Part shown: piece by piece, positions 12,065-25,744 of the stretch | Numbering within the stretch: the first letter of the stretch is position 1 | How the letters are laid out: each line of letters opens with the position of its first letter | Assembly: GCA_024699855.1 (NCBI GenBank) | Contig: JAMPIQ010000002.1 | Location: 10,788,001-10,852,000, forward strand | DNA from: Aphelenchoides besseyi | Lineage: Eukaryota > Nematoda > Chromadorea > Rhabditida > Aphelenchoididae | Length of the DNA: 64,000 nucleotides | Direction: 5' to 3' | Position numbers and translations under genes: made by a program | The notes under the pieces: generated by a model | Database searches by the model: none | Seen by the model: only the letters and a program-made list of their open reading frames with translations | What the model was told of the DNA's origin: nothing

Positions 12065-14049
12065 AATGTGAGGGGATATTGTGATTAGATGCGTTTACTT
12101 ATAATAAGAACATAGAAATCATACCAAGCAAAGTGTCGATCGGCCATGCGTTACATGGATTCCTATCCTGCTAATCATCGCATTCTAGACGACATTCTTT
12201 GTTAGCAACTTTGAAATGCACAAAAGTATTGTAAACGTTTGTCATCTACCGAACTAATAAACAGAAAACTGATTTGAAATCTCAATGTTGTTTCCAAATG
12301 AATGAGTACCAAAAATGTTAACTGACTTAGCGTTTCTGACGTAATTGAAAAACAGAAAGAGTAGTGAAAGTAATTGCAGTCCAATAGCATAGCATTAAAA
12401 ACGGATAAATGAGATTGGAATTTAAAGTTCAAATGAAAGTCGGTACTAACAATAGAAACTGACACACGCGAAATGCTTGTTGTTAGAAGAGAACAAACTG
12501 AAAGCGAAGTTGAATGTTAACTTTGTGCCGCATTGAATTGCAACAACTAAATCAACTTGCTACGATTGCGGAATAGTCATAGCTTAGCGTAAGCAATCGA
12601 TAAACGAACAAGAAAACAAAGATTAGAAGTTGAAATCGTAAAAAACAATTGATGCTCACGGAGAAGACGAACACAATTTCATTGGAACGCTCCGGTATTG
12701 AAATCGCGATTCTGGAAAAAAACGAATCAGTCCAGAATCGAGTTATGATGATGTCGGTCATCAGTGAGCCGCCTTCTATGCCGATCAGTGCTAAATGGAC
12801 GGGTATACAGCTCCGATTTCGAAGTGTAAAACGATCGACGGAGAAGTACGTCGACAAAAAACAATCAAAACGAACTGAAAAGACGCGCTAAAGTCACTAA
12901 TGTTTCTCGGGAAGGAAGATATCTAGCGATCGGAAGGCGGTTAATGCTTGGGTATAATAAGATATCCGATTTATCTTGACATTCACAAAAAGGCGAAAAA
13001 ATGAAGTGATAACGCTGTTCCGATGTGTGTAAAGAAAAAATTTCTCTCGCTTACGAGAATCCAAGAAACTGTCAGCGTGCGTTGGGCGGCATCGTGATTG
13101 AAAAGGGGCATGATTATGAGTTGAAAGTGGAAGATCACTTTCGCTCCTCCAAATCTCGAAGTTATGTGCGATGGGGTTAAGAAACGAGAATTTCAAGTAT
13201 TATACACATAACAAAGTTGGATATAATTGAATAATTTTGCGTCAAACGAAAGGCGGTAGTAAGTGGGTTTGCATTTACGAATCTTAACAACCGGTTGCGA
13301 ATCAATAAGTGACACAACAATCGATGTTATGACATGAACATAAACACGATGTTGACTAACCGTCATCGATACGACCTCTAACATGTAATCAAACTCCTAA
13401 TCCACACTGTTTTGGCTTGTGAATTGATCTTATTGATTGGTATTTACTGTAGAAATCAATTCGTTCCAACGATATCTCTACCAACAAATAGTTTATTTAC
13501 GAACATTTGACACAAAAAATATATTATACGTTTCAGTTCACATTTTGGCACAATAACCGGAACAAACTATGACACTTTCACCGTGATTACATTGAAGGCT
13601 TCAAACGGGAAGATTTTGTAAATCGGATATTTGCATAGTAGAGAACAACTCCAAGTCAACTAATTGAAAAAAGTTTAAGTGAATGACTGAATTCCTGCAA
13701 TTAGACGCCGAGCAAATAGACGTAAATAAGAATGTAGACCAACTTTCTAATGATTGTGTTACAGAAAGAATTTTGGCACCGAAACAATCGGACAATTGAA
13801 AATATACACAAACCGTATTTGCACCCCGTTCTCTTTCTAAAGAGTCCCATTAAAATGCAAAATATAAAAAAGCTGTTATGGATCGAACTGTCAATTCTAT
13901 TCGATTGAAAACGAAGCCATCATGTAGAGACAATCAGACTGAGAAGTATGTTCTTTTTAATATCGAACCAGAATGAGTCTTAACAAGCGTAGATGTTCTT
14001 GCGGATAATACACATACGATGAAACAAGTGAACTACACCAAAATATCAG
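12065..14049. other. Intergenic, about 2 kb
   Basis: 5' flank of the cut-6-like gene and 3' flank of the OSBP gene. Overlapping opposite-strand ORFs at 12552-12891 and a 99-codon ORF at 12897-13196 show no domain or splice pattern. GTAAACGTTT at 12231-12240 is one copy of a dispersed motif (see findings). Nothing else could be supported. Confidence 0.5.
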
Positions 14050-17000
14050 TTAGAAAATGGTTGGACATCGACTCCAATCTTGTTTTTCTTTACACTTCCA
14101 ATATTCACCATTAAACAAATGGAACACAGATCCCGTATAATCGTCCTGGCCTTTTTCAAACCAAATTGGTTTGTATTCGGGATACGCCAATCCTACAAAT
14201 TTGTTTCGTCCATGAAATTTAATGAAAGGTTACCTTGTCGCATTGCTTGTTCAGCTTCTGCTTCCCTTAATCGACGTGCTGTTCGTTGTTTTTCTTCGAC
14301 TTCTTCTTTCAGACGATTTGCTTCGTCCCATTTGCCTTGTTCCATTAAACGTTGATCAGGTCGATTGCGCGAATCTGTGGGCGCAACATCCGGTTCTTCT
14401 TCGTTCAACTCGATAGCTAATTTCGTGAATCGATACATGTTCTCGCTGTTCTCACTAAATTTTAAAACATCTTTCGAAGCCTGAATGAGCAACATACTAA
14501 GGCGGATTGATTGTCCAAATTCGCTGGAAATTACCGGTTTCCAGAGAGTTTTTGTCGTGTTTCGTAACTTTTGCCATTTCCATCGATTTATCCCACTGAC
14601 CTTGAACTACACGTCGAGCTACTCCTTTCTTGTCTTTTACAACGCCGTTCACCTAAAAACATGAACTTTTAGGTGTAATTCGATAGCTCTATTACCTTGT
14701 GCCCTTTGTCTGAAGAAAAGTAGCTGTAGGCGTGAAATTTAAGTTGACATTTGTCGCCCGTAGTGTGGTTTTCAATCATCGTTTCACCGTGATTGTCAAT
14801 CCACAATTTTCCGACAATAATATTGTGGACAGTTGTTGTTATTTTACGATAAGTGTAGTGATTGCCGGAATTCTTGAATTTGATATGAGTGAAACCAGTT
14901 GGTGTAACCGAAAGATATTTTCCACGAAAACGTGAAGTCATAGTAAAGTCTTGATACATAATCCATTTACGTCCTTCTGCATAGTGTGCGGTCGATGGTG
15001 GATGATGGGAGACCTGAAAAACGAAAATAAGAAAAAGTTCAGGGTTTCGAAGCCAACTTGTTCAGTCAACGACCACCAACCACGATCGGCCGTTCGATCG
15101 CATTCAAACGTTTCTCCCAAAAGCGGATTGAAGGGTTTAGTTGTTCGATTTCCGGTTGTCGAATAACAACTGGTGGAAAAGGCGGCAATGTAACACATCT
15201 GTTCGCAAGTATCAGTCAGTTCAGCAGCATAATCCAAAAGATCGGCATATTCTAAACGATAACTAATTAGAGAACGTAAATTCAAAATGAATTGTACTGG
15301 TAGTATAAGAAATGGGTAATTCACTAGCCAATAGTTTTTTACAAAAGAAATGTCTACTTACCCAAATCTTCGGTTATACGTTGCAAAACAGAAAGTGGCT
15401 CATTGAAGTTTACCTGAAGAGAAAGTAAACGATAGAGTTTATCTGCGAACATACCGGCATCGGGATCTTAGTTAATTCCTTTCCAATGCAATTTCTCATA
15501 ATCGACCACAGACTTATCGAACATTGCGGACGATCGGGAATCCGTTTGCGTCGTTCTTTTATCTCCCGATTGCTTGTCACAAAAAATGGTGTTTCGGTAA
15601 CCTCCTCTTTAGCCATAGAGTTCTGAAACAAAAAAATCAGATGTTTTTTCTTCTGTCGCTTTGACACTTCGAACGCTCACGCAAACCCATACCCCTCCGT
15701 CTATTTGCAGGTTCTGATAAGATACCTTTTCACAAGCTTTTAGTATTTCGAGTCGGACTCATGAGAACAAAATGCTACGAGAGTTAGATTGAAACCAAAA
15801 GTGAGTGAAATCGCACGCAAAATTGGAATTCAAAATAAACTTGGTTTGAGAAGACCACAAGCTTTTCACGCGAACCGCCGACTACCGCGTCTGTGAACTG
15901 AAAGTTACAAAAAATACATTGGTCTGCAACGTTGACAGAGGGGTGGAAATAAAGAGCATGTAAACCCGTCGGTTTTGATTGACGAATTCTCGGTTGTTTG
16001 TGAAAATGAATTCAAAGAAACATTTTTGTGCGACACGAAACTCACCACTTTGACCATTCGATTGGATGAGCATCGACTGGACGAATCGGTCTCGTCGCCG
16101 GCCAATGACTCATGATGGCTCGACGAGTCGGTTGTACGATCTACAGGTACAACGCTGAGGTCGAAATCATCAGCATCGTCGTTTTGATAAAAACCGTCCG
16201 GTCGTTCTTGTGCATCGTGAAAGGTATCTTCGTCGCTCTCTACGTATGCTATAATTACACGTTGAATGTTGAAACATAATCGCTTCCTTACGAGACGACT
16301 GTTCGATATTCGAAGAGGTGTTCGAAAAGGCTGCCCGTTCCAGTGTGCTGTGTTGTTTGGCCAATGTTTCGATTTGTTCTTGCAATTGAAGACGTTGCTC
16401 GTGTTCATTTTCGGCAAAACGCGAAACAGTTTTCATTTCTTTCTTGGTCAATTCAACCAAAGATTGTGATGCCTATAAACAGTGAAAAAAAAGAGTGAAT
16501 AAACTGACTTACTTGAACAAGAACTTCTGTTTGGTTTTTTAAAGATTTTAACTTGTCCGAAACCGATTTGTTATCCTCGTGTTTACCCAACGACTTCAAT
16601 AGTTCAACATTCAATTTTCCTAAAACAATCTTTAAAGAGGACATTAGTTCATGACTAACCGATTTCTATTTCCGCCAATCTCAACTCTTCCAATTTTTTG
16701 TTCAAAGTTTCCTTCACATCGTCCAGGACTTTTCCCAGATCATTACCGTTGTGCATCGCTATCGACTCATCTTCATCAGAATCAGCTCGTTTTATGGCTC
16801 GATGACGAGCGTATTCTAACGAATTGAGCCAGTTGTCTCGATCAACCTCGTTGTTGGCCTTCAAGTGAAAACTTTGAGCGGTGCCACTGATCGTCTAAAA
16901 TTATTTGGCAACTAAGCAACAAAAGAACAAAACATACGATAACGTTCGCTCCCTTATCGACGTGAATTCGCGATTCTTGTAGATTCACACTTCCGCGACA

Positions 17001-17736
17001 TGCCACGCCAACTTCGTTCTTATTCCTGAAATATCTTGTTATGAAAACGAACAGAACTCTTATTTGTTATTAGACCTCATGACATGACCACTGGGACAGT
17101 TAATGTGCTTTAGGGCTTTCCGTAAACGTTTTCTCAATCGCATTTTAGTCATCACATATCCAAGTAAACTGCTAACTCCAACAACAAAACTTCACACAAA
17201 AGGGATTAGTTCCCAAAAGTAAACTCATTTGAAGGCTGTTAACCATCGACAAAACTAACTTTGTTGTTTGATCGTCGGTCTTTTTAGTTTCGAAAAAATC
17301 GAACTGATAACAAAAACGTTCGTTTGCTGCTTGATTTCACGTGGCGGCTTTTCACTCCACCGATTCTATTGTCAGAAATCAGAGTCCCAGTAATTGGAAT
17401 GATTTCAACGCCGAAAGAGCGGCTGTTAAAACAAAAAAATTTTAGTCGATTCGGTAAACAAAAGATCTCAGATCAGAAATCCGAAAAAACGTTGATGTTC
17501 AATCAAGATCTCAAAAGAGACATACAAAAAAGATACCTGTAGTAGCTGAGATTCCCTTGCGAATCGAGCACAAACCAACGTTGTCTGTATCCTTTGATGT
17601 AATTCGTCCACTTCTGAAGCCAACCTTCTTTCTCGATGGTTGTGTTCTGACAAGTGTCCGGCAGAAAACCGCGCTCGTCCATCGATGAAACGCTGCTAGA
17701 GCCGTTGTTGGCTCCAGAGCGCGAATCCAACCGCAT
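14050..17736 (-). CDS. OSBP: Oxysterol-binding protein (OSBP subfamily ORP)
   Basis: OSBP exchanges sterol for PI4P between ER and Golgi or plasma membrane. The N-terminal PH domain starts EKEGWLQKWTNYIKGYRQRW. After an intron of about 500 bases it resumes at CRGSVNLQESRIHVDKGANV. A coiled-coil region (KEMKTVSRFAENEHEQRLQL) precedes an acidic FFAT-like motif, SDEDTFHDAQE (about 16201-16250), which would bind the ER protein VAP. The sterol domain shows TTKPFNPLLGETFE and the family fingerprint EQVSHHPP, split by an intron after Gln. The last exon gives the classic C-terminus YWKCKEKQDWSRCP with the stop at 14050. The ATG at 17736 sits three bases after a TTCTACAG acceptor, which suggests trans-splicing. 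The name within the nematode obr set was not resolved. Confidence 0.92.
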
Positions 17737-18833
17737 TTTCTGTAGAATATGTTATTTAAAAAATCGAATTAGTCGATTAGTTGACGCGTAGAAAAGTCGG
17801 GGAGAATACGAGAAAACAATTAAGCGGGCAAAGTTTCGCGCATTCTCGTCTTTCGACCAGTGGGAATATGCGAAACAAGTGACAACATACGCACTCGTCT
17901 TTCGGTGGAACACAACGCCAGCGAAGCGGACATCGTGCTCAAGGGATGATAGCGACCAAAGATATGCTTCAAAATTGGGTGTTTGGTACAACGACAACGT
18001 GGACTTTCAGCCCGAATTCAATCGATTTGGTTGTTTTTGTTGAAATCTGCGAACAGCTGTGGGTTGGAAACGTTTGCAAAAAACTTTCGTTTTTACAGCA
18101 AACAACGACATCGATTGCTCACGAATCAAAATGTCGTCTGAATAGGTTGAGCAAACTTGAAAGTTTCTTGCTGCAAACACCTCTTTTGGATTGTTTTTGG
18201 GAACATTGCGGCGCAGTTATTCTCACCGTTTTGACTCGTTCCCGTTTTAGTTTGCCACGCCAATGATGCATTCCGAGATATCCATGTGACCAAACGAAAT
18301 AATAGAGACAAACTGAAAATCGATTCCTGCAGTCGATATCACTGAATTCTGTTGACAACGTCAAAGAACGATAAATGGAGAGTGCACGAAAGGTGAGACG
18401 CACATCGAAGACGACTGGTTAAACCGCAAAAAAGACGAAAGCGGGAGAGACCGGTCTGTAGGATCGTCACAACAATTGACTTGGAGTTTTGATGAATCAG
18501 AAAATGGGCACGGCCTCAATGAGGAGTAAAATCCCAAACAGTCGATGGACATTAAGTTTCGATTCTCCACTTGATATTCGCGTTTATGTACATGACTTTA
18601 TTCAGCAAAGTATACTAAACGAAACGAACATCAAATTCAGCAGTTTCAAACACAAAAAGTCGAATAATTGCTTCCCGTAAACTTTGTATGTCATCGAGTA
18701 GAAATTGAGATCTGACTATTCTTCTTTCCTTGCTGTGCGAATGCGTCGTATTTGCCGCTGCGTGGTGTGAATGAATGAGTCCGTTGAACATAGTTTCTGA
18801 ATTCGCAATTAAAATTGTTTTCTTCAGTTCACT
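17737..18833. other. Intergenic, about 1.1 kb
   Basis: Lies between the 3' end of pitp-1 and the 5' end of the OSBP gene, both leftward. Several short overlapping ORFs have no domain. A copy of the dispersed CCGTAAACTTT motif is at 18675-18697. The gap is long for an operon, so the two genes are probably transcribed separately. Confidence 0.5.
18675..18697 (+). repeat. Divergent copy of dispersed CCGTAAACTTTT motif
   Basis: CCGTAAACTTT-GTATGTCATCG resembles the copies at 44613-44631 and 52119-52137, with a few mismatches. It lies just downstream of pitp-1. Confidence 0.35.
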
Positions 18834-21800
18834 TTACCGATTGGTTTGCTGGGTTGATGGTGTGAAGAAGTGACCTTCATTTATAATTGGTAAAGTTTGC
18901 ACTACCGATTGTGCTATGGCCACTCGACCGGCATGAAGGTCGTGCAAATGTTGTGCATACCCGTCTTCCAACGAAACACAGCCACGTCGACGGCTACCCG
19001 ATACTTTGAAAATGTGCTCCGCATCTACACCTGCGGCACTATAAACCGAAACGTCTTTACTGCTTCCGTAAGCAGCTTGAATCTTAAGTCCAATGTCAAT
19101 GAGATGTCGAATATGTTGGGTCTTATGTCTGAAATTAAAATATTTGCGTCATTTCGATTCTTTAACTCACCGCAACGGATCCGTAGAAATTGATGGAGTA
19201 AAGAACAAAAGACCGTGTGGAAAATTGTGCTGTGCGAGCCACGCACCAACAACACGTTGTTGCATATCCGGTCGAGCAGTTACGTAAATCACAAGATAAC
19301 CCTTCAAATGACAGTCCATGACATTGAAATTTAATTGCAACAAACCAATTGTTGCCAGTATCGAACCACATCCACAGCTCCAGGTCGAACTCGTGGATCG
19401 CGTCCAGTTACCGACACTGATCCCGTCAGTGATCCATCAATGCTGAAGACAACGCAAGACGTAGATGCCGGAACAACGGCGATGTACATGTTGAGAAACG
19501 AGTGATCTCCACGAACGATCATTTTGATTGCATGAATTCCAACCGGTAGTTGTTTGTTCAAATTGACAGTTAAACGGCCGTGAGTATCGGTGCATTGAGC
19601 GCTATGTTGATACCATTCGCCGCTTGACGGACAAATAAAAACGATCACTTCTTCCCGCGACAACGCCACCAAATCCATAGGACCGTAGCAGAAACGAGCG
19701 TGAATGATTTGATCACTGCCCTCGACTGTGATTATGTCGTTTGCACGATGATTCGCCGATAAATTAACTATCTTAAAGCGTGTTCGACGACGATTCCAAC
19801 TCGCTGGAGGCATTTCCACATTCAGTGGACTGCTTGCGGTTACACTTGTTGAAAACGAAGGAAAAGCGTGGTTATCGTCCGAGCGAACAAATTGCCGCAA
19901 AATAAACGCGCCAACATCTTTGCTTTCCCAATAGGAAGCATGTAGAATGTTGGGCAATGCAGCTGATGGCAACGATATCATTTCTGATAACAATATTCGA
20001 TTATTCGCGTTAATTGCAGTAAGCTTACCGGCCGGACAGTAGAGTTGGTGATCAATCCGTCGACTGCCCCACAATGTTGAAGTTGCGAGAGCACTGTCGA
20101 AGAAAATGTGCCGTCCGTCGCCAAGTGGATATCGTTGATAGCGAGGAACATTTAATGCGTGTAGCATTGCGAGTTTTGAATTCAGTACCGGTTCAAGTCG
20201 AGCACCACATGAGTCAAGTGGGTAGTAAAGATTGAAAAGTTGTTCACATTCCAATTGATCAGCATCTGTAGTACAAATCGAGATCTATTTATTTTAATTA
20301 AGTTCTTGCCTTGTCCTTGCATCTTTCGCTGCATTAATACTAAGGCTAAAGGACATCCCAAAAGAAAAGCGGTTGTTGGTTTGAAGTTTATAGTCGGTGG
20401 AGTGTTCGTGTTGATTATTAATTCTTGAAGCTGAAAATAAAAGTATAAGTTCTGTTACAAAAACAATTCTTACAGCTCCATCAATCGAAGATGTGGACAT
20501 TTTCTTGCGACTCGTATACGAAGCCGATGGTGGAGCACTGAGATTACGAGGAAACGATTTGGACACATGCGAAAGTGTTGGAGATTGAAAAGCGGTTGTT
20601 GAATTCGTTGACGACGTAAATTCACTTTCATTCATAAAAACAACATCGCTATTCGTTGTTGTATCGTAATTCGGCGACAACGAACAACTTTGCGTTGGCC
20701 AGTTGGAAGACTACAAAAAAATTTACGATGGTATGCTATAGTCATCTAAATTTACATCTATTTCGGGACTTTCCGGAATTTTTCCAGCAATCGTTCTCGA
20801 TTGCATTGAAAGTGAAGACGAATGTCGAGAAACTGGCTTATGAATATGTCTGTTCAATATACTGCCCGCTGTTTGCGGTTTTGTCAACGCTTCATACATC
20901 AATAAGCCGCCAATACAATCGCCAACTGCATAGATTTCGCCATTGAAGTTCGAACCCGCTTCGGATTGTAAGAAATCGGCAACAACTTGATTGGCGCGAT
21001 TAATCGTTCCTTGAACAGCCTTAAACTTCTTATCTCAACTTGGTTTTATTGTTCGTTTACCTCATAGAACGTATTACTTGCGGAGAGAAGCAGCGCAAGA
21101 GATGGATGAAATGAGCCAAAAGATGAGCAAATTGCGTTCAATGATGCGACGGTGCTACAAAGTTCACTGCCACAAACTACCCGTAGAACGTGCACTCGGT
21201 TTTTCAATTGCACGTAATGACTGTTTATTAGAGCATCTAAAGTAGACCGCAGAGTATTTGCATCGGTTGTTTTGGAATCAGCCGGCGACTATAAACATGA
21301 CATTCAGGACTGTAAGATATCCAGTGTTCTACCTCGGGATAAATGTCGCCGTGAAAGACGAGAATCAACAGTGCTGAAGTCGAATCGGGTTTCGGTGTTG
21401 AAGGTGGAGATTCGCCTTCGCCAATTAATAACTCGGAGCTCCAACGAATAAGGGACGGTTTCTGTGAATGCGAAGGTGATTGATCTAAACAATCAAAAAA
21501 GATGTCCGATGTCGAATCTTCTTCGTCCGAATCGGTTGGATCCAAACTTTTCTCTTCTCCTTTCATTACTTGTTGCAAATATAAAGCAGCTTCTTGTTCA
21601 AGTCGACGAATGTCATCAATAGTTAGACCAACCCATTCGTCCTGCCAAGCCCAAGCCTGTCGATGGGCACGTAACATTGTGTTCTAAATTCAAATGTAAA
21701 GGACGAACACGACAAAATAACATACTCGAAGTGCCAAATCTTGGATCCAACGTTCCACTCGTGTCTGCATACCCCAATATCGAAATTCAACACGACAGAG

Positions 21801-22510
21801 TTTGTAGGCACACATTAGCGGTTTTCGATTTTTCGTATATTCTTCGATCCAATTGTTGCTGAGCGGCCCACGACCCGTCTTCTTGCTTTTGTATTCTTTT
21901 GGATCTTCTTCCAAAATATAATCATGACTACTGACCAGATCATTAACGAAATCCATGACATCTGAAATTGTTTAAGAAAACATTCAAATTAGCTTGCAAA
22001 TTCCTTACCAACATGTCGATGTTTCAGTTCGTCTTTTGTGAGATGAAAAACGTTCTCTTGGGTACCCGCATCATTCAGATAAACCGTTTCAACATCAACT
22101 TGCAAACGATCAAGCATTGGACTAGAGTAGCGAGTTTTTGTGAATGGATAAGCGTTCCACGCCTCTTCATGAGCTTCCAATGCGGATGATGGTAAAATAC
22201 TTCGTATCCACGCTAATAATAAAAATTTCTATGAATGAAATAATCCAACAAACTTGGTATTCGATTTCCAATATGATACACTTTATAGGTATATTGTCCA
22301 CTACCTCCGGGTCCATCAATATAAGGTTCGTTCTTCAGAATCTCAACACCACTTCCCGCCCCCGAACTGTCGATTCGTGATTTCTTCTGCAACAATTCAA
22401 CTGCAATTTCATTGGTTTGTTCTTTAACGTACTTGGATCATGTAAAGTTGCGCAATTCGATACTCGTCCACAGTCATCGGCAACAAGATGCGATATTCTT
22501 TGAGAAGCAT
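18834..22510 (-). CDS. pitp-1: Membrane-associated phosphatidylinositol transfer protein (RdgB/Nir2 type)
   Basis: Moves phosphatidylinositol and phosphatidic acid between ER and plasma membrane to sustain PIP2 signalling. The PITP domain starts at 22510 (MLLKEYRILLPMTVDEYRIA) and includes SSGAGSGVEILKNEPY and WIEEYTKNRKPLMCAYKLC. An acidic linker holds a likely FFAT motif, SDIFFDCLDQS (about 21478-21520). The DDHD region has VGDCIGGLLMYEAL at about 20910-20955 and RRIDHQLYCPAGKLT. The C-terminal LNS2 domain carries FSIDGSLTGSVS and GYLVIYVTARPDMQQRV, which sense phosphatidic acid. Full domain order PITP-FFAT-DDHD-LNS2 is present, about 1000 residues, ending TPSTQQTNR at 18834. The nearest C. 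elegans gene is pitp-1, which acts in sensory neurons. Confidence 0.93.
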
Positions 22511-25500
22511 TTTGCGGCAATGTAGAACTTGAGAAGACAACGAATTCGGTTTGATGAGCTACTTTCGTTGGCAACTCAATCAAACATGAGAATTTGACTG
22601 AAGACCAGGAATAAGCAGTGATAATAATCCAATGAACGTCATTCACGTTTCGACGATTTTGCAGGCGAACTATGCAAAATAAAGGAATCTGAAAGTTCGA
22701 AAATCTGTTAATGGATCAACAATGATATTCAACGGACGCCTATCAACAATTTGTGTACAAACAGCCGTCCGTTTTTGTTATTGAAATCGACATGTCGGCG
22801 CAAAATAACAGAAAGCGAATTTTTTAAAGACCCTGCGATCGTTTGTTTGTTTAACTCGCTTGCAGTTTTTATCGTTTTTCATGTAAGAATCCTGATCTTA
22901 TACAACCTCCAGAAACTTTGCATAATAACCGGCTATTCCTCTGAGTGAGATTCCAACAGCCTTCTTTCCCCATTAGTTTTCACTAATGTGATCCGAATGA
23001 AAACCGAGATTGTAATGCAAAAATACACGGATGTTTTAGAGGCCACAAAATCCTTTAAAAGAAACCCGAAGCTTTCTATCGGAACAAACAGCAGCCGTTG
23101 ACCGCCGATGATCACTTGTGCTTTTACTCGTCAGTTGCGACCCGACACAACAAAGTCTGTGTTATTAATGTGCAGTAGCTAACAACAGAGTTGGGTTACG
23201 TAATCGAACACGCGACAAGCACCTGCCCAGCGGATTACAAGTCGAGAGCCGTGGCAGGAAGCCGACGGTATGTTTATGCAAATACCGACCCGAAGGGACA
23301 GAACGTCGGTTGCAGATGAACGGAAGAAGCCGCAAAACGAATTAACCCAACGAATGTTCGTTTAATTTTTCGCTTTTCGTCGAATGCCAAAATTCTCATC
23401 TGCCAAATAAAATTACCAGAAAACGGCACGCGCCCAAAGTTGCTATTAGTTCGAGTTTTAAAAACGATTTCAAACGTCCCACTTTTTTCTTATCGCACAT
23501 CTGGCACGAGGTACTTCGAAGTGGGTACGAGAGATTAACGTAAACTCACGTCTTACACAAACCCATCCCCGGATTAGCAAAGAAAGTCATTCGAAAAGAA
23601 AACCGACCTTAATGAAAGCTGACAGGTTAGATGTTTTGTTGTAAATGAATTTGACGCTCTGAATGTCGACCTCGCAGTCCACGAGGAATCAAAATCTTGA
23701 CTGTGCTCCAAGCGTAGCTGAATCATCGAACATCGTGGAAATTCAGAGGAAGGGAATGTATTGAGCTCAATGAGCAACCAACGTTCTAGCTACATGGAAA
23801 TTAGCCAAAAAAAAGCTCAACGACGATCAAGTGTGATCGTAGCGTTCAAGTCGTCTGCATTAGTGGCCATAGATCAAAGCAACTTTACATTCAGCTAAAA
23901 CTATCAAACATTAATTTCGTCACAGTTTTTTGTTGATAAAAAACATCACGCGCTTTCGAAAAGCCACGTAGCAGATCGAGCATTTCAAGCGACGCTGATA
24001 AGCCAAAATAACGTCAATTTACAAGTTTTATCCTCGAGTTCATGACCTATTGGTTGCCATCAATTAGGCTTTCCTATTAACCAGTAGTTGTACATCCGTG
24101 CCTTTCAATTCTTGTCAATCTTCTTTCCCTTATCAGGATATGCCAGCGACTACTCTTCGTGCCCTTGGGCGGCCAGCAAAAAACACAAAGTAAAAGGCAA
24201 CGACGCAAAATCCCAGCGTGAATATTTGCCGTCCATTTTGGTTATTTCTAAGTCATCCTATAATTTGTAGCATAAAAGAAAACGATTTGAAAGGGTTGCG
24301 AATTTTGTTTTGAAAAAACTCAGACAGGTGAACTAATAGGTAGGTAAGATACGAATGTCAAGAACTGAATGTGTTTATTCGGTTCGTTGACGTCGACGAA
24401 CAGAGCGACGGACAGTGAATCAAACTAATGATGTGCGCAACAAGAATTCTCCAGTGGCATAAGTAATTGGTTTGCTTAGGATTCATCACGGTCCGTTTCA
24501 ATTCCAATCCTCAAATGCCGCCGTTGAATGATGCAGTTTCTTGTGAAACAAAAGGGCAAACACAAAGAAGAACACACATAAAAAAGGCAAATAAAATAGC
24601 GAGACTCTCGCCGCCTCATTCCTTTTCAGTCTCGTTGTCTTGCCGCACTTTAGAACGGGAATCTTAAAGAACACAGTTGCCATTGGTCAACAAAAGTAAA
24701 CGTTTAGCGTGGCACGCTAATTGACTTCATATCTTCGCAAACTGAGTTCAATTGACGCGAGTTTGAGTACAAAACTCAAATCGCAATCAACTAAAACGCT
24801 TCGAAACTTCGTGCAAGTGGCTAGAATTCGAAAGGCGATAAACAACAACACCAAACGGTTTGTACTTCCTATTCAACTGATTGTTGACTATCAATTGAAC
24901 AACAAGCGGATGTTAACAAGCTAAAACGCCCACCATCAAAGAAAACTATCGAATTACAGATATCGAAACGAAATCAAATTTGAACCTACTCTTAGATAAC
25001 AAACGAAGTGCGGGTTTAAATTGCAATGTGCTCAAAAAACAAGTCGAGCGAAAATTGATTCCGAACTCGTGTTATGTCGTTCAGTTTGGGCGTTTTATAA
25101 GTTCAACGGAGAAACGGAGTGAAATGTAAGTTCGGGGGAAATGGACCGAATGCAATAATACTCAGTGGTCTTTTTATTGTTCTCGCAGTCACGTTTGTTC
25201 CTTCTGCTAATCCATTCAATTAAATTTACGCATTTTACATAAAATAAAAATGAACCAAATAAGAGTTTCAATGCCCGGAGTCGCAATAAACTTCTCCAGA
25301 TGTCGGTTTCCGAAACTTATGAGCGTCAAACGGGACAAGGTGCCATTTGCAGACCAGAACACGAGCTCCTTTTGGACCCGCTATCTGATACAATTTGAGC
25401 GGTCGTTCGACGTTACGGTTCCGAACGATGTAAAATAGGAAAGCCAGTTGTCGAAGGACGACCGGACATGAAGATCTACTCGTGAAAGTCGTCATTTTCC

Positions 25501-25744
25501 GCTGTCCAGTCGACGTTTTGTCCGCTGCATTCGCGACTTGATTAGTGTCAACTGTTTCTTTCCATCGGCCGTTGACTTGGGCAGAAGGAAGAGGAGCGTT
25601 GGGCTCGGAATCCGATTTGCGCGCTGTCAATGTAAACTGCACGTTATTTTAATTTCTCTCCAACCGATCGTACTAATTTCAGTTTCCATGAGCTCCGTTT
25701 ATCGCTGAAGATTTTGTCAAAAACAACGCGCAACGGCGTTTTCT
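22511..25744. other. Divergent intergenic region, about 3.2 kb
   Basis: Separates the 5' ends of pitp-1 (-) and chimaerin (+), so it should contain both promoters. No coding region supported; the longest frames (for example 25268-25642, 124 codons, -) overlap others and lack domains. GTAAACGTTT occurs at 24696-24705. A segment at about 23205-23265 loosely recalls a reverse-strand tRNA but does not fold as one. Confidence 0.5.

Noticed and set aside
12552..12891. Overlapping 80- and 101-codon ORFs on opposite strands
   Set aside because: They cover the same bases on both strands, carry no domain and have no supporting splice sites. Treated as chance frames.
20900..20960. Loss of a catalytic Ser in the PITP DDHD region (GDCIGG)
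   Set aside because: The DDHD region of Nir/RdgB proteins is not thought to be a lipase, and I am not sure which residue relatives carry there, so the Cys is not clearly unusual.
23205..23265. Reverse-strand tRNA-Thr-like sequence
   Set aside because: The reverse complement has an anticodon-loop-like GACTTGTAATCCG and a GTTCGATTACG resembling a B box, but the anticodon stem does not pair, the B box lacks its conserved last C, and no acceptor stem closes.
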